This document shows, in pieces, positions 37,426 to 50,003 of a stretch of DNA of 64,000 nucleotides. A program made the translations under genes and the position numbers. The stretch lies in NCBI RefSeq assembly GCF_035222375.1, contig NW_026946363.1, positions 5,022,001-5,086,000 of the forward strand, given 5' to 3'. This DNA is from Podospora pseudocomata. Taxonomy: Eukaryota; Ascomycota; Sordariomycetes; Sordariales; Podosporaceae. Every line of letters starts with the position of its first letter. The first letter of the stretch is position 1. Under the pieces are notes generated by a model. The model ran no database searches and was not told the DNA's origin. It worked only from the letters and a program-made list of their open reading frames with translations.

Positions 37426-38924
37426 CTAACCCTCCAGCTTCTTCCCCTCCATCGTCTTGATGTACTTCGTGTGCAACTCTGCCACAGCCGGAATAATCAA
37501 GCTCTCGATTTCCGCCTCCGGCTCCTGCTCCGGCAAGCTCTTCGGATCCAACGGCTCGTCCTTCTCCGCCTCCTTCGCATCACCCAGCTTACCCCCCTGC
37601 GGTATCCGGATCCACTTGTCCGGATTCCCAGGACTGACAAACACCACCTCCCACTTCCTCGTCGAAAGCAAGTTCCCAATCACCAGGTGGTGCTGATACC
37701 GATCCAGCGAGTACTTTGCCTTGTGCACAAGAATCTTGGGGTCAGTCTCCAACTTGAAGGAGACGATCATCCCCTCTGGTGACCACCCCTCTACCAGATT
37801 CTTGAGGAATTTGGGGACGGGATCAAGGTCAACAACGAGGCGTTTGCTGCGTGGGACGGAAGGGGAGGAGTCAAAGTTGTCAAAGGTTTCTTCCTCTTCC
37901 GAGGCTGATGGCTTTGACGGCTTCTTGTTGAAGGCCTCAACTGCGTCGGTGGATTGGATTTTGTGTTCGGACATACGTTCGGGCTTGGGGTTTGTCAGTA
38001 AAGAGCAGAGGGGGAGGATAGGGAGAACGTACAGGTACAAAGAAGTCGCTGACTGCCGCGGCGAGATACAGCAACCCTTTAGGCCCCAGTGGCTTCATCA
38101 ACTGCGCGATGCCGCGGAGCTCATGGAGGTAATCGGAGATGCTGACAAAGGGGAGGACAAGAAGCATGTTCTTGTCACGAGCCTCACGGTATTTCCGGAG
38201 GACGTTGAGCATCTTGCCGGCATCCTCGTCACGGGCTACCACGCTTCCATTGGGGCCTTCGCGGAGGAAGTCGAGGAAGCAGTCGGTGGCATGGCTGTAG
38301 TGGCGGGAGTAGGGGAGGAGGGAGAATTGACGGTGGCTGTTGGGTGTTAGCTTGACTTATACATTTGGAAGAAGATGCAACTGTAGGCTACCCACAGGAA
38401 GAGAACCGCATAACCAGCTTCTAGGAAGTACTCAGCGCTAGTCTGAGATCTGAAGTCAGTATTCTTATCCATCAAGTTCCACCACATCAACTTTTCTTCA
38501 GAGACAATGTCCCTAGGGACAAGAGTGGGAGGACCCCTAAACACCATCCCACAATACGCCTCATCATTCTGTAACAACACCAAAACAAATAAACAAAAAA
38601 TCACTTACAGCTCCTCTCGTACCAGCCGAAAAGTTATCAATAAACCGCACAGTCTGCTTCTCTGTTCATCACCTCGTCAGCACTCACTCATCTTTCCACG
38701 ATTCTCACTCGTCCAGACGTCAACATACCCAAAGGCACAGTAGTACCCCCCGAAGTAACCAACACCAACCTCCTCCCCGCCTTGGAGTGAAACTCGATAA
38801 AGTCCTTCGCCAGCTTCATGTGCTTCTGCAAGTCCTTCGGCGGCGGGTTGGCGCTGAAATAATGATCCTCCGCCAACGCGGCAAGGTTGGAAGGGGGAGA
38901 CTCGGAGGGGGTGTGAGGGATCAT
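37426..38924 (-). CDS. CAB2: Phosphopantothenate-cysteine ligase (CoA synthesis)
   Basis: Five exons (38729-38924, 38609-38661, 38396-38442, 38033-38336, 37426-37983) give 385 residues. Conserved protein is restored at every junction: VPL|EKQTVRFIDNFSAGTRGA|TSAEYFLEAGYAVLFL|HRQFSLLPYSRHYSH and SDFFVP|PERMSEHKIQS. The first part carries LVLVTSGGTTVPLE and DNFSAGTRGA, and the middle carries LYLAAAVSDFFVP, the landmarks of the eukaryotic ligase. The enzyme joins cysteine to 4'-phosphopantothenate in the second step of CoA synthesis, in the cytosol. Intron 2 is 166 nt with a good TACTGAC branch, while intron 3 is about 60 nt. The start at 38924 is the ATG opening MIPHTPSES; the frame is open further upstream, so an earlier start cannot be fully excluded. 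Confidence 0.93.
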
Positions 38925-39867
38925 CTTGGCTATTCTTTCTTCTGCCAACTGACAATGCTGTGTAAGTGTGCGTGGAATGAGAGCTATCCTTAAGTTAGCT
39001 TTTTTGCAAAGGTAACAAACACATGACGCTGCCATGGGAAGTATATATCCCCAAATTTTGATCATGACCCCCCAAAAGTGGTCTGACACTGACTGACCTT
39101 CTTCAATCCTTCAACCACGGGATCAAATCAACAACAGTTACTGTCCTTGTCCGAATTGAAGTTGGGATAAAAAAACCTGTGTACAACCCGGGACTGCCGG
39201 TCAGTGTAAGCAATGTTGTGTCTGCTCTCTCGAGTATACAAATTGATGCAAGGTGTGTAAGAGATCCAGTCGAATCAGATAAAGCTGCGCTGCGGCAACA
39301 GAGGGGCGGCAAATGCGTCACTTTCGGAATATCCTTGGGAAGAGAAGCTCGCTCGCTCTGGGGATAGTGGGGTAGGTACCCCATGAGTGGACTGCGGGGA
39401 ACGCCTTCAGCAATCGACTCAAGTGCCCTGGCTGCGGATGAAAGGGGGGATCAATTGTTAGGTAATTCGCACGTACATTACAATCGACCGACCCGAATGA
39501 ACCGAGTCAGTCCCGTGAGCTACGGCAGGTGCATATCTGCATGCTTTTGTTTTGTTCTTATGTCCTGTTCCTGTCCTTGATCATACGTACATCAATCAGC
39601 CCTTCTCCCCCGCCGGCTCATCCAATATCTGTACAAGTCCGCTACGTCATGATAATACAAAAATATATGCTTGTCCTCCCTGTTGAGATGAGATGTCAAA
39701 GAAAATGGCCAATACAAGAGGATATAAAGTGGTGCCTTTCCTTGTCCTCCCTCCAACGCCCCTGTCTATTACTCGCTTTTGCCCCTTTTGTATGCCCCCA
39801 AACGCCAATGCCAACAGCACAAAAAGTGAGCAGTAATAATCGCACATGTCGCTCCTCCTTTTCATCT
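38925..39867. other. Promoter of CAB2 and 3' flank of MRS2
   Basis: 943 bp between two minus-strand genes. Open frames are short and unsupported. No RNA gene or repeat of note. Confidence 0.45.
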
Positions 39868-41548
39868 TCAGAATGGCCACTTCTTGGCCTTGGGCTGCTT
39901 AGCGTTCTTGAGCATGTTCATCCTCCTCAACCGTTCCCGGTTGGTAGGATCAAGGAGCACGTCGGTGCCGTCCTCACGGTACCAATGGCTCTGGCCGCCT
40001 CCTCTTCGCACGTCGTGAATGTTCATCTTGACCCGGCCGATCTTGCGGAGCTTGACCAATCCATACCAGCAGACAATGAGCGAGGCAATGGATGACACTC
40101 CAGTGACGGCCCCGAAACCCCAGTTGGTTTCCTCTATGAAATTCTCCAGGTTCATGCCGTACAGGCCTGCTAGGAAAGTGCCCATGGCAAGACCGAGAGT
40201 GCCAACACTGAACTTGAGATCGAGAAGCATGAGCGAGTTGCGGTTGGCATCGAGAATAGCACGGATACTAGAGCACTGTCAGCTGGGTTCGACCAAGCAC
40301 AAAAAGGACCCGATATGCACATACATTTCTTCCGTGTTCCTGATACTCGAGACCAAGTTGCTCGCCTCCTGCACCACTTCGTCGCAAATCTTGTTGTACG
40401 ATTCCAGCAGCAATTCAACCTCCGTGTGGTCGTCCTCCCCACGGAACAAATCATGCGTCTTCTCAGTGAGATACATAGCCGCAAGATCATCATCCGCCTC
40501 AAGCAACTCCTCAATAGCGTCCCTGACCAACTTTGCCTTTTGCTCAAACGTACTAACCCGCTTGGACAAGACGAGCAAAATCCGGAGCTTCTCCCGATCA
40601 ATATCGTCCTCCAGTTCGCTGAGCACACGAATAACGGGGTCTCGCACCGACTCAAAGTCAGCTTCCAGCTCCGAAGTAACCGACATCAGCACCGCTTCCA
40701 GCGCCCTGAACTCATATGGCAAACTATTCGCCCCCACCGCCTGCTTCTGCTGAAGCTTCCCTTGCAAATCATACATAAACGCCGACTGGGGATACGACGA
40801 CTTTGACCCGTACACATCAAACAGCAGCACCCGATCATGCTTAATCAGCACCTTCAAGTGCAGCAAGTTGAGCAGAATCGCCGACGGTCGAACGAGAATA
40901 TGTGGCAGGTTGGACGAGTCAATCTTTCGAAGATCGCGAGGTAAGAGGCCGTACTATTTCGCACACAAAGCCGTTAGCCTACCAATTCCCCCTCCCAATT
41001 AGTCTTCTAACTTCTCATACCTTCGCAATAAGCTCACTCTTCTTCAACTCGCCATCCACCATGATAACATCCCCATTCCCATCCACCTCGGTACACCTCA
41101 ACCTCGGATCCAGCGCCGCCTTGCTCGTCAGCGCCCTCCTCTGGAAAATACTCCCCGACTCCTCCTCCAACTGCACCGGCAAGTCATCCTCCTTCAGCAG
41201 CTCCCTCGCCTTCTTCGGCGCACTCCCAAACAACCAATCCTGCCACGACCTCTTGCACGCCACCTCTTCCCTCCCGACCGGTGGTTTCTTTTCCCCACCA
41301 CTACTACTACTCGAAGCCCACCTCTCTTTTGTCGCCCCCGGTTGTTTCCTCAGCTCCAGCTGCGGCAATAACCCGCCCTGCCTCTGTTCCCCCACACCCC
41401 GACATCTCGTAGAGACATTGCGCCTCGTCGAAACACCCAGGCGAATAGTATATTCAGCATAACACAACCCCTCGGATTGGGCATGCAAATATCGAAGGAG
41501 ACTCCGCGATGGCGTTGCTACTGCTGCAGGTCTTAATGCCGGAGGCAT
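39868..41548 (-). CDS. MRS2: Mitochondrial Mg2+ channel of the CorA/Mrs2/Lpe10 family
   Basis: Three exons (41021-41548, 40325-40953, 39868-40267) give 518 residues. Junctions restore SELIAK|YGLLPRDLRKIDSS and RNTEE|IIRAILDANRNSLMLLDLKF. The N-terminus is rich in Arg, Ala and Ser with few acids (MPPALRPAAVATPSRSLLRY), as expected for mitochondrial import. The long helical arm holds SELEADFESV and AMYLTEKTHD. The first membrane helix ends in the pore motif YGMN (GMN at about 423-425), and the second is near 438-458. A basic tail follows. Both family members, Mrs2 and Lpe10, admit Mg2+ into the matrix through the inner membrane; a YGMN motif suits either, so the paralogue is not settled. Both introns have good branch sites (GCTAAC, GCTGAC). 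Confidence 0.93.
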
Positions 41549-41892
41549 CGCAGCTCGGAAAGGGGGGGGGAAGGTCTGGTGCGGCGGTAGTGTTTCTTTC
41601 TTTTCGCTGTCGAAACTTGGCGAAAACAAAAAAAAAAGATTCCCCAAAGTCTGAACTCTCGATGATGCAGGTCCCCGCAGGGTCGGTCCGTGCGTTGCTC
41701 GGCAGACTGTAAAGGTATCTACCACAACAGTCAGGGTTAAGTGTGGGAAGAGCATCAATCCTCGTTATTTTCCACCCTCAGGTAAAGAGAGCTAGAGAAA
41801 GAGATGAAGATCTCTGTGTTGCAAGATGGGAAAAGAGAGGTTCAAATTCTGCATAAAGAGATGAAAGAAAAAATGAAAAATTTAAATTGAGA
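41549..41892. other. Leader and promoter of MRS2
   Basis: 344 bp before the MRS2 start, with a T/A-rich patch near 41620-41640 and a tRNA gene beyond. The frame is open upstream of the chosen ATG for about 70 codons, but that part is Pro/Phe-rich with no import-like composition, so I left it out of the gene. Confidence 0.4.
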
Positions 41893-41963
41893 TGCATCAG
41901 CCGTGAATCGAACACGGGGCCCATCGATGGCAACGATGGATTTTACCACTAAACCACTGATGC
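41893..41963 (-). tRNA. tRNA-Gly (GCC), second copy
   Basis: The reverse complement of this 71-nt stretch matches the tRNA-Gly at 955-1025 base for base: the same acceptor arms (GCATCAG/CTGATGC), anticodon GCC and T arm, with discriminator A. The flanks of the two copies are unrelated, so this is a dispersed gene copy and not a segmental duplication. A/T-rich sequence follows the 3' end. Confidence 0.96.
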
Positions 41964-42424
41964 TGTTTTATTGGGTGATGGTTTATTGCAGAAGTTGACA
42001 CTATGTTTAAATCTATTGCATGCGGCCCCCTTTCCTCGGTATGACCTGCAAGCACACCAACATCTTTGACTACTCTCTTCCCTACAGGAAACTCCCATGA
42101 TTTATCCACCGCGATACACGAATTTAATACGAAGCTCTCGTAGCAGTAAATAATATTATGCATTGTGATAACTATGAAAAATGAAGAACCGGGGAATCAC
42201 TAGAATAAAACCGACGACTGAAGACAGTAAAGGCCCACCTCTGTGGTAAACCCATCCATCCTCTTCGAGAAACAAAAACCATGACACTAAAACGTCTGAG
42301 GGAAAAGAGGAACCCTTCCAAAGTACCCCGTTCCATCCTTCTTTTCTACTGTCTCCAACTTGTAACTTTAAAACACAAAAAAGAAACAATACAACCACAC
42401 CATCATTACACTTCGTCATCCAAC
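41964..42424. other. 3' flank of ROM2
   Basis: 461 bp of AT-rich 3' sequence after the Rho GEF stop. No gene is seen. Confidence 0.4.
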
Positions 42425-45400
42425 TCACGCACTCTTCTCCGTGTGCCCATCATTCAACAACATCTCCAACACGATCTGACCGCCGGGAACCTCAGGGTGG
42501 CTCATGCAAATCTTGACCGTCCCCTTCGAATCCGGCTGCCCGCCATTAGCTGATCCCACCAGCCCGGGTGGCAGACCGCCAGGACCGTTTGCCATGCCGC
42601 TTCCTGTCGGCCCCCTAAATCCGTAATCCAAACACCTCACATCTCTACCCGCAATGATCTGTCTCAACCTCCCATTCTCCGCATTCCTCACCTCCACGTA
42701 ATCATCATTGAACAATAGCAAGTATTGTCCAAACATGGTCGCCGCCTTTGCCTTCTTTTGCTTGCCCGAGTACTCCATAATCAGCGTCCGGCTGATTTCT
42801 CCATGCTTATCAACATAGACCGCACAGTCCTCGTATGTAAGCAGGAACTCTTGGTCGTTGAGCTTGAACATGCCCAGCGGTCTCTGATTGATTCTTGAGG
42901 CGATGTTGGCAATCGCTGGCGCGCTCAGGTCTCGAGGAATCGACTGCGTAACCTTCTTGTCGAGGGTCAACAGCTCAAAGCCCTTGGCCGAGGCAACAGC
43001 AATGTAGGACTGGAAGAGATTGAGAGAGAAGCACTCGGCGGGGATGTAAAACTCGTCAAAATCGCGGAATGATTCTGTGGAGCCGGCGCCGCCCTTACGG
43101 CCGCCAAAGAGCCGGGATCTCTTCTCAGTTGCCTTTTGGAAGACCGGCTCGAGAACCTTGAACGTGTTGTGCATGCCCTCCTTGCGCTTGTAAAACAAGA
43201 GAGTCCTATCCTTCATGCGTGCCGTGGCGAAGAAAGCGACGTCCTTGGCCAACCGCTGAGGTGCCCGGCGGGGGTTGTCATGGGATGGTGCAGGGAAATT
43301 GGAGACGGGGGCAACCACGTCGAGAGGATATGAAATTAGCGATCTGTCGGCGATGAGGAGACAGACCGAAAAGTCTTCCAAGACGGTGATTTGGGTGACT
43401 TTGCTGATTTGCACCGTCCTCGTCCAACCGCGAGGATTTGATGACTCCGATATGTACACGCCATAGTCCGTTCCAATGGCGATCATCGACTTGCCAAAAG
43501 CAGTGAAGGCGCAGGCGCAGTTCACGGTAGCTCTGCAGACTGGTGGAGGTCCCCGACCTGGGCCATACACCTGCTCCATCTCTCTGATGGCTCGATCCAA
43601 GGGAGTACCCCGAATCGATACACTCGGTTGCCTGCCCATAAGTGAGATAGAATCATAGGCGAAGGCACCATCAGATAAGATGCGCAGCCGGAATGGTTCC
43701 GCATTCTGCGCATGCAATGCTCGTGCGTGTCTGGTCTTTGCTTCAATAATGGCTGAGCACCAAGCCGCCCTTTCCTGGGCCGACGAGGCATAGAGGGTGT
43801 AGATCTCGTGACCGAGATGCTTGATACGGAAGGGGTAGATGATCTTCCCGTCGTCTGTGCCACCAGAGCCTAGGCGAGTAACCGTACTCATGGATCCCAT
43901 GGAAGAACTAGTTCCGGCATGCTCAAGCCCAGGACGCTCTGCCCCATTAGAGGCCACCTTATTCAGTTGCGTACCCGAACCAGCTGCGACCGCTGTTCTG
44001 GTCAGCGGTGCTGTCAAGCTCTTTTGTTTGGCAACCGGATCGTCATTCAAACTCTCCAAGAAGAGCAGCGGCATTGGAATTGGCTACATCGATTATCAGC
44101 ATCAGACATGAGTTGTAAATAATGCCAGGAAAATTACTCACCTCCTTTGAAACATCATACTTCTTGTCACCCCTCCCATCCTTTGAGGCGACACCCTTGG
44201 CCAGGATAAAATAGTGATCAAAAAGAAACGCGTGTGTATCAACCCAACGGACGCCTTTTGAGCCCTGTCTCTGTAGCTCGCCCTGCTTGAGTAATTCTCG
44301 GCCGAGATGGTCGAGGTTCAGTACTGACTGGAAACCTGGACGCAGCACTAATTGTCCCTGAAGTTCAATCAACTCAACCTTCTTCGTCATCTCAGCAACC
44401 TTCTCATCACATTCGTGAGTGACTGCTTTGATTTCCTCCAGAGCCTTGACAAGATTGGCCTTCTCCTCGCTTTCGCCAAGCATGTTCTTTTTGACCGTCT
44501 CCAAGAGAAGGCCGTATCGTTGTAGCCGGGTGATGGGTGCCTTCACGAATGTGGTCCATTCGAGACGCTTCGAACGCTTGTGATCTCTGACCACGTCGAG
44601 GAACTGGCGGAACAAAAGATTTCTGCTCGCCTCTCTCCTGATCAAGTATGTGGCGTGTGGGAATGATGAACAATACTCGATGTAAATCGGCCTGGCCTTT
44701 CTGATCCACTCCCTGAACAGATCACTAAAGCCAACAATCCACGGCCCTTGCTCCTGTTGGCGATACTTGAGCTGAGAAAGGAGGTGTTCTTTGTTGATTT
44801 GCTGGACGGCATCGACCTTTCCAAACACGGCCTCGAGGAACTTCTCGAGTCTGTTTGCCGCGATAATCGGTGGCTGGTAGACTCGTAGTTGATCCCTGTA
44901 AAGCAGCCGGAGAACATCGAGCTGGTTCATGAAGTCTTCCTCGCCCGTGACAATTTCGTGCAGAACGTTCTGTCTCTCGACTTCCTTCTTGTGCTTAGAT
45001 TTGATGTCTTCCATGGTCACGCCATGGAAAGTGGCCCAGTCAAGGGTGGGCGTGTCGTCCTCGGACATCATGTTGTCCAGGTTCACCTTCTTAAGCGTCC
45101 GGCCGCAATGCTGGGAGTAGCATCTCACAGGAATGCCATCTCCATGCAACCTGGGGACCATGCCCTCATCTTCATGCAGCTTTGGAGCGTAGCACCCAGA
45201 GCCAGTAAGTTGCCACAGCACACCGGACAGTTGACCTTTGCCGAACTTGACCCATTCTTCCTCGGGTATAAGGATTCCAGCGGCAAACATGGATTCGACG
45301 ACGTTGGCGCTCAGAAGCTCAGCGTCGGCGACATTCATGGTCGGAACTTTAGCACAGAAAAGCTTAAGAACGCCCTCTTCGATGGTCTTCCTTTTCAGAT

Positions 45401-47849
45401 CTGGCTCGCCCTCAGCCATCTCGCGGATCCAGGCAGTTATGCCACTAAGAGCCCATGGCTCTGCACACCGCTTAATATCGGCGGCATTAAGCTTCGAAGG
45501 AACAAATTTCTTCCGTCTTCCAGTGGGCAGGGTGATCATATCATAGCCAGCCATGGAAGATGGAGTACCCGTCTCATAGCCTTCATATGCGGCGCCTTGT
45601 GGGTAGGGAAGCTGGTGTTGTTGCGACATCTGCTTCTGCGCGCGCCTCCGCTCCTCGGCGGCATCTGTCCTAGACCTTGCAGGTGCCACCACTGGAGGGG
45701 TATTGCTGTGACTCGACAAAGATATCGACCTTTCAACTTGTTGTTGCTGGATCGCATGTTGACCTGGATACATCTCGTGGTTATCAGGTGGATAAGGAAG
45801 TCGAGAGTCTGCACTCAGAGAATGATTGTGCTGATAACCGGCTCTGTTTACCAGATCTGGGGCAAGGTGGGAGCCACTGTGTCGTCCTTCTAGACTTGGA
45901 GGGATGGCAGGCAGAGGTCGGTTAGACAGGCCAGGGTGCCAAAACATCTGATCGTACGGATACTCCTCTTTGGAAGGGGAGTCACTGCTCTGCCGCGAGT
46001 GAAGTGACACCCTTTCATCACCCTCATCAAAGCTCAGACGGTGGACCTGGGGCTGTTGGAGACCACCAGTACCGCCATAGTCTACCGATGCTTCGGAAAA
46101 GGGTGCATAATCAGGGACTTGTCCCGGAACTGGGAGCGGTCGTGGTCCGTCATGAGCTGTAGCTGGCGGCGAGTTGATATCGTTTCCATAATGAAGATTC
46201 CCAGCATAGCCGCCGCCATACATTCCTAGATCCATTCCACCATAGTCGCTATCAGTGCTAGGCTGCTCCTCCGCAGGCGTAGAAAGCTGAGATCCCAACG
46301 GAGCAGGGATTGGCGTGCCTGCTGAAGGTGCAGACGAAGACGAGGGTTTGTAATCAGGATATCCAGGGAAAGACATTCCGCCAAACCTTCGGTCGTCAAG
46401 ATCATCTTGCATAGCCTGGAGCCCCGCGGCGCCCTCAGGGTCGCTTTCCTCGGAGTCCCAGTTATATGTCGTCGAGATATCATTATTACTAGTCAGAGCA
46501 GAGGAGGCATCGGATGGGTGTCGATTCAACAGCGAGTTCGTCGCAGTTTGCATCGTAGTGCCAGACGCATTAGAGCCATAACGCCGCACCATGTCCAAGT
46601 TATTGTCAGACAAAGCGCCATTAACGGGCAAGGGCCGCTGTCCACGGGAAGGAATCCCAAGGTCAGAAACAATATCCTGGATCAAGCTGTCCTGAGTAAA
46701 CCGCGTGTCGCTATTACTTCGTCCGTTCGCTCTCCAACTTGCTCCCTCCGTCAAGTCGTCCAATGGGCGGTTGGGAAGAGGAGCATTTGTTGGGTGGCGG
46801 GATATCAGAGAGTTTTGATACCCATGATTTGGGGGTGAAGGTATTGGCGATGTGTGCGAGTTAGATCGAGAGGCCCGGTTGGCAAAAGAGGTGGGATCTG
46901 GAGAGTATCCTGGACCAACTGGAATCTGGGAATGCGTTGGATAAGGTGCTTGTGAGCTCGAGGCAGAGAGCCCAGGGCTCTGTGGGATGTTGGCTCCATT
47001 GGTAGCATAAGAATTGGAGTATTGCTGTCCGCCATAATTTGCCGGGTACTGTGATTCACGGGGAGAGCTAACGGATGATGGAGTTGGTGCTTGTTGGGCA
47101 TACTGCGGACTGTGAAGTGTTGGCTCAAAAGAAGAGTTTGGAAGCGCCGGAGAAGTAGTGGCCGAGGGCTGTTGAGCCCCCCCATAACCTGAGGGCGGAG
47201 GAGGAACATAGGCCGCAGACACATGAGGGACCGTGGCTGAATTGTAATTATAACCATAGTTGTTGTTATTGTACCCTGCAACGGTAGAGTGCCTTTGCGG
47301 AACCACAGCAGTGGCATTCGCATACGCAGCTGGGTTGTACGCTTGGGGAGTGAAGTTCTGAGGGGGCGCGTTGTAAGTTGGGCTCGCTGTGGGCGTATAT
47401 CGGTTCGCCGCTGGTGATGGGTGGTATGGAAGTGAGGTGGATTGCGATCGAGCAAAATGCTGGGGATTATACGTAGAATGTGATGGGGGTGGAGGCGGGA
47501 CGTTGCCCTGGAACTGTCGTTGATAGGTAGTGTTGGGGGTCAGCGGAGGAGGTGGCATGTAGCTTGCTCGGTTCGACGGCGGCGGCGGAGGCGGTGGTTG
47601 AGAATCTACCGTCGGACTCGTTATGAAAAGCTCGTCTTCACCCCTCCCCACATTGTTGTTACCGATGTAGAGGGGCTGAGGTCTGGGAGCGGCCACATCC
47701 TGATCGAAGAAACTCGAGTCGTCCCCGTTATTGAAGCTCGGTTGTCGTTGAGGGTATCCTGCCGGCTGTTGTTGCGCACCGCCGGCAACAGGATACTGCG
47801 CGGGGGGCACATGGCCATAGCGGCGCGACTCGTCCCCGCGGAATGACAT
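42425..47849 (-). CDS. ROM2: Rho1 guanine nucleotide exchange factor, Rom2-like (DEP-DH-PH-CNH)
   Basis: Two exons (44142-47849 and 42425-44083) give 1788 residues. The 58-nt intron restores YDVSKE|PIPMPLLFLES. Residues 1 to about 780 are disordered, rich in Pro, Gln, Tyr and Ser. A DEP domain covers about 800-890 (WALSGITAWIREMAEGEPDL). The DH domain starts near 958 (LHEIVTGEEDFMNQLDVLRL, with PITRLQRYGLLLETVKK). The PH region spans about 1165-1290 and the CNH domain about 1420-1750 (VNCACAFTAFGKSMIAIGTD). This exact order is that of Rom1/Rom2, the exchange factors that load GTP on Rho1 at the plasma membrane to drive cell-wall integrity signalling and glucan synthesis. The start at 47849 (MSFRGDESRRYG) was chosen over the frame further upstream, which reads as leader. 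Confidence 0.95.
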
Positions 47850-50003
47850 GGTGATGATTGTAGAGACAAGCGCCGGCTGGGAGATATTTCTGACACTGGA
47901 GAGAGCGCAAAGGCTGAGAGAGAGAAAAGGTAGGCGCGGCGATACCTCGTCCTCTCGCGCGCAGAGTACTACCGAGCGGTTTCGATACAAGTGGACACCT
48001 TCGCGAGGGTGACCTGGTCAAACGACGGCAACCTGGAAGGTTCAGTGTAGGATCTGAAAGGCGAACGGGCCAGGGGCAATGTAGATAGGGTATATGGAGC
48101 TCAAGAGTCAATCGTAAGATTCAACCGCGTGGAACCGGCCTCCGCATATGTGCGCTACAAAGCACGGCGCTCGAATATCGATTATCGGCGACGGTTGGAG
48201 GCGTCGACGAAGTTATCAAGACATGGTTCGGGTCCCTCGTGAACAGTGGATCGATGCCCTGGGTCGTGGGTCGGCAAAGTGGATGCAAGAGGTAAGACGC
48301 CGTTACAAGGCCTGCGTGCCTTGTGCCTGTTCGCCGGGCGGCGTGTGGGTGTGTGGAGGTGGAGTCCTCTGGCTCTGGCAAGGTCACAGTCAACCCTGGG
48401 CCTTGTCACTGGGCAAGTTGCGAGGTGCTGTCGTCAGATGCTGTCGGGTGCTTCTGTAACACACCAGCAGATGGTTGAAGAATGGCAAAATGAAGCGCGA
48501 AGCGCTGTGGTGCTAGGTTCTCGTGATCGCCCCGAGGTTTGGGATCTCAAACAGCGGCGACCTGTGTGAGGATTGAGTTTGAGTTGTTGACTGCAGGTGA
48601 GCCCAAGCCACAGATGGCTTGAGCCTTTCCTCTTCGTAGCGTCGCAGACGGAGACGGGAGTCAAAAGAGGCGCAGGGCCCGAGGCAGACAGTCAGGCTCG
48701 ATGGCGACAAAAGGACGGCAAAAGAACCCAACAAGACACATATAAGTTGACACGAAGAACTGCTAATCTTGGCCCTTCCCGTCATTCGGTGTTCCCAAGC
48801 AATGATCACTGCAGTCTCCTCGGCTCTTCACCCTCTTCAAGTCACGTTGGCCTGGCGAACAATGGCTTTTGTCGCACAGCCAGCACTTTTTGGCTCGCAT
48901 GGGTCGGAGTTCATCCTTTCGTGTTGAGGACTTGGCTTGGCACCTCCCGTTCCATAGCCGCTTATCACCATCTGGCTGTTGTTCTCCGTCACATCAACGT
49001 CTACAAACCAATAAGCCTTGAATCATGACGGATAACGGCATGTAAGTTTACGTGAGAGACTACAGTTACCAGTCGAATAGACAATCTACCTGTATTGAGC
49101 ACGTATGTCATATACTTGCCCAGATTGTGAGTAAGTCGGGGCGCCTCTCGACCACTTATGATTACATGGCGACAGCTTGATGTCACAAGAAAACGGTGTA
49201 GAAAGCAGCATGATCCTCGACACGAGGGCACTCAAAAATATTCAAAAGGGTATTTACTACTCTCCAAGGTCTTGATTCTGCATTGGGGTCTACATTACTT
49301 TGTCCACATCAAACGTGCCAAACATACCATAGACAGTGGACAGAATCTAGATCAGCATGCATGTACCAGACCTCAGTATGCGCCACATCAAAGTTTGATC
49401 AGATATACATCAACCCAGGTCCTGCGAGCCATATGGTATTCAAAAATGTAGACCAAATATCGGGCCCTCCCACGCTCATCCTTCTCGCGAAATGTTTTGA
49501 GGCGCATCTCGAATACATACATTACTTTCCCTGTCTCAGCATTAGGATGAGGGGCACAGAGGGGTTAAGTGCCAAGCCAGGCACTGGCACCTTCCAACTA
49601 ACACACGACCGGGGAAGCATGGGAGATTCCCAAATACCTATCAGAGGGCCCAGAGAAATCTTTGGGTTGTTTTCCGTGTCGCAGTGCCGCATTCGAAGTT
49701 TCGAGATGCTCTGCTGTTGGTAAGCGCCGCCCTCGAAATAAGGGGGATGACGGCAGTGCGGGGTTCAGCTAGGTCTCCGCCGCGGGAGCTCTCTCGTCAT
49801 CCATTTGGACCCCACTTCACCAGCGATCCGATCCTCGGGTTTCCGAAGTGTCCCCCGCCATTGCTCCCGCGTGTGTCTGGATTTTCCCTTCTCAAATATC
49901 GCGAGCTTCCCCGAGTATCTTGTCTCTTCCGTCCAGCTCAGGCACTCCCAATCGATCACTCAATCTCAAGTAAACCTCCAACCTTCGAAACAAAACCGTC
50001 AAA
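47850..50003. promoter_or_regulatory. 2.15-kb divergent region between ROM2 and SOD1
   Basis: Both genes start at its ends, so it holds two promoters and long leaders. A plus frame at 48597-49028 is open for 143 codons and a minus frame at 48513-48809 for 98, but neither has a motif. A CT-rich leader precedes the SOD1 ATG. No RNA gene is seen. Confidence 0.45.
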
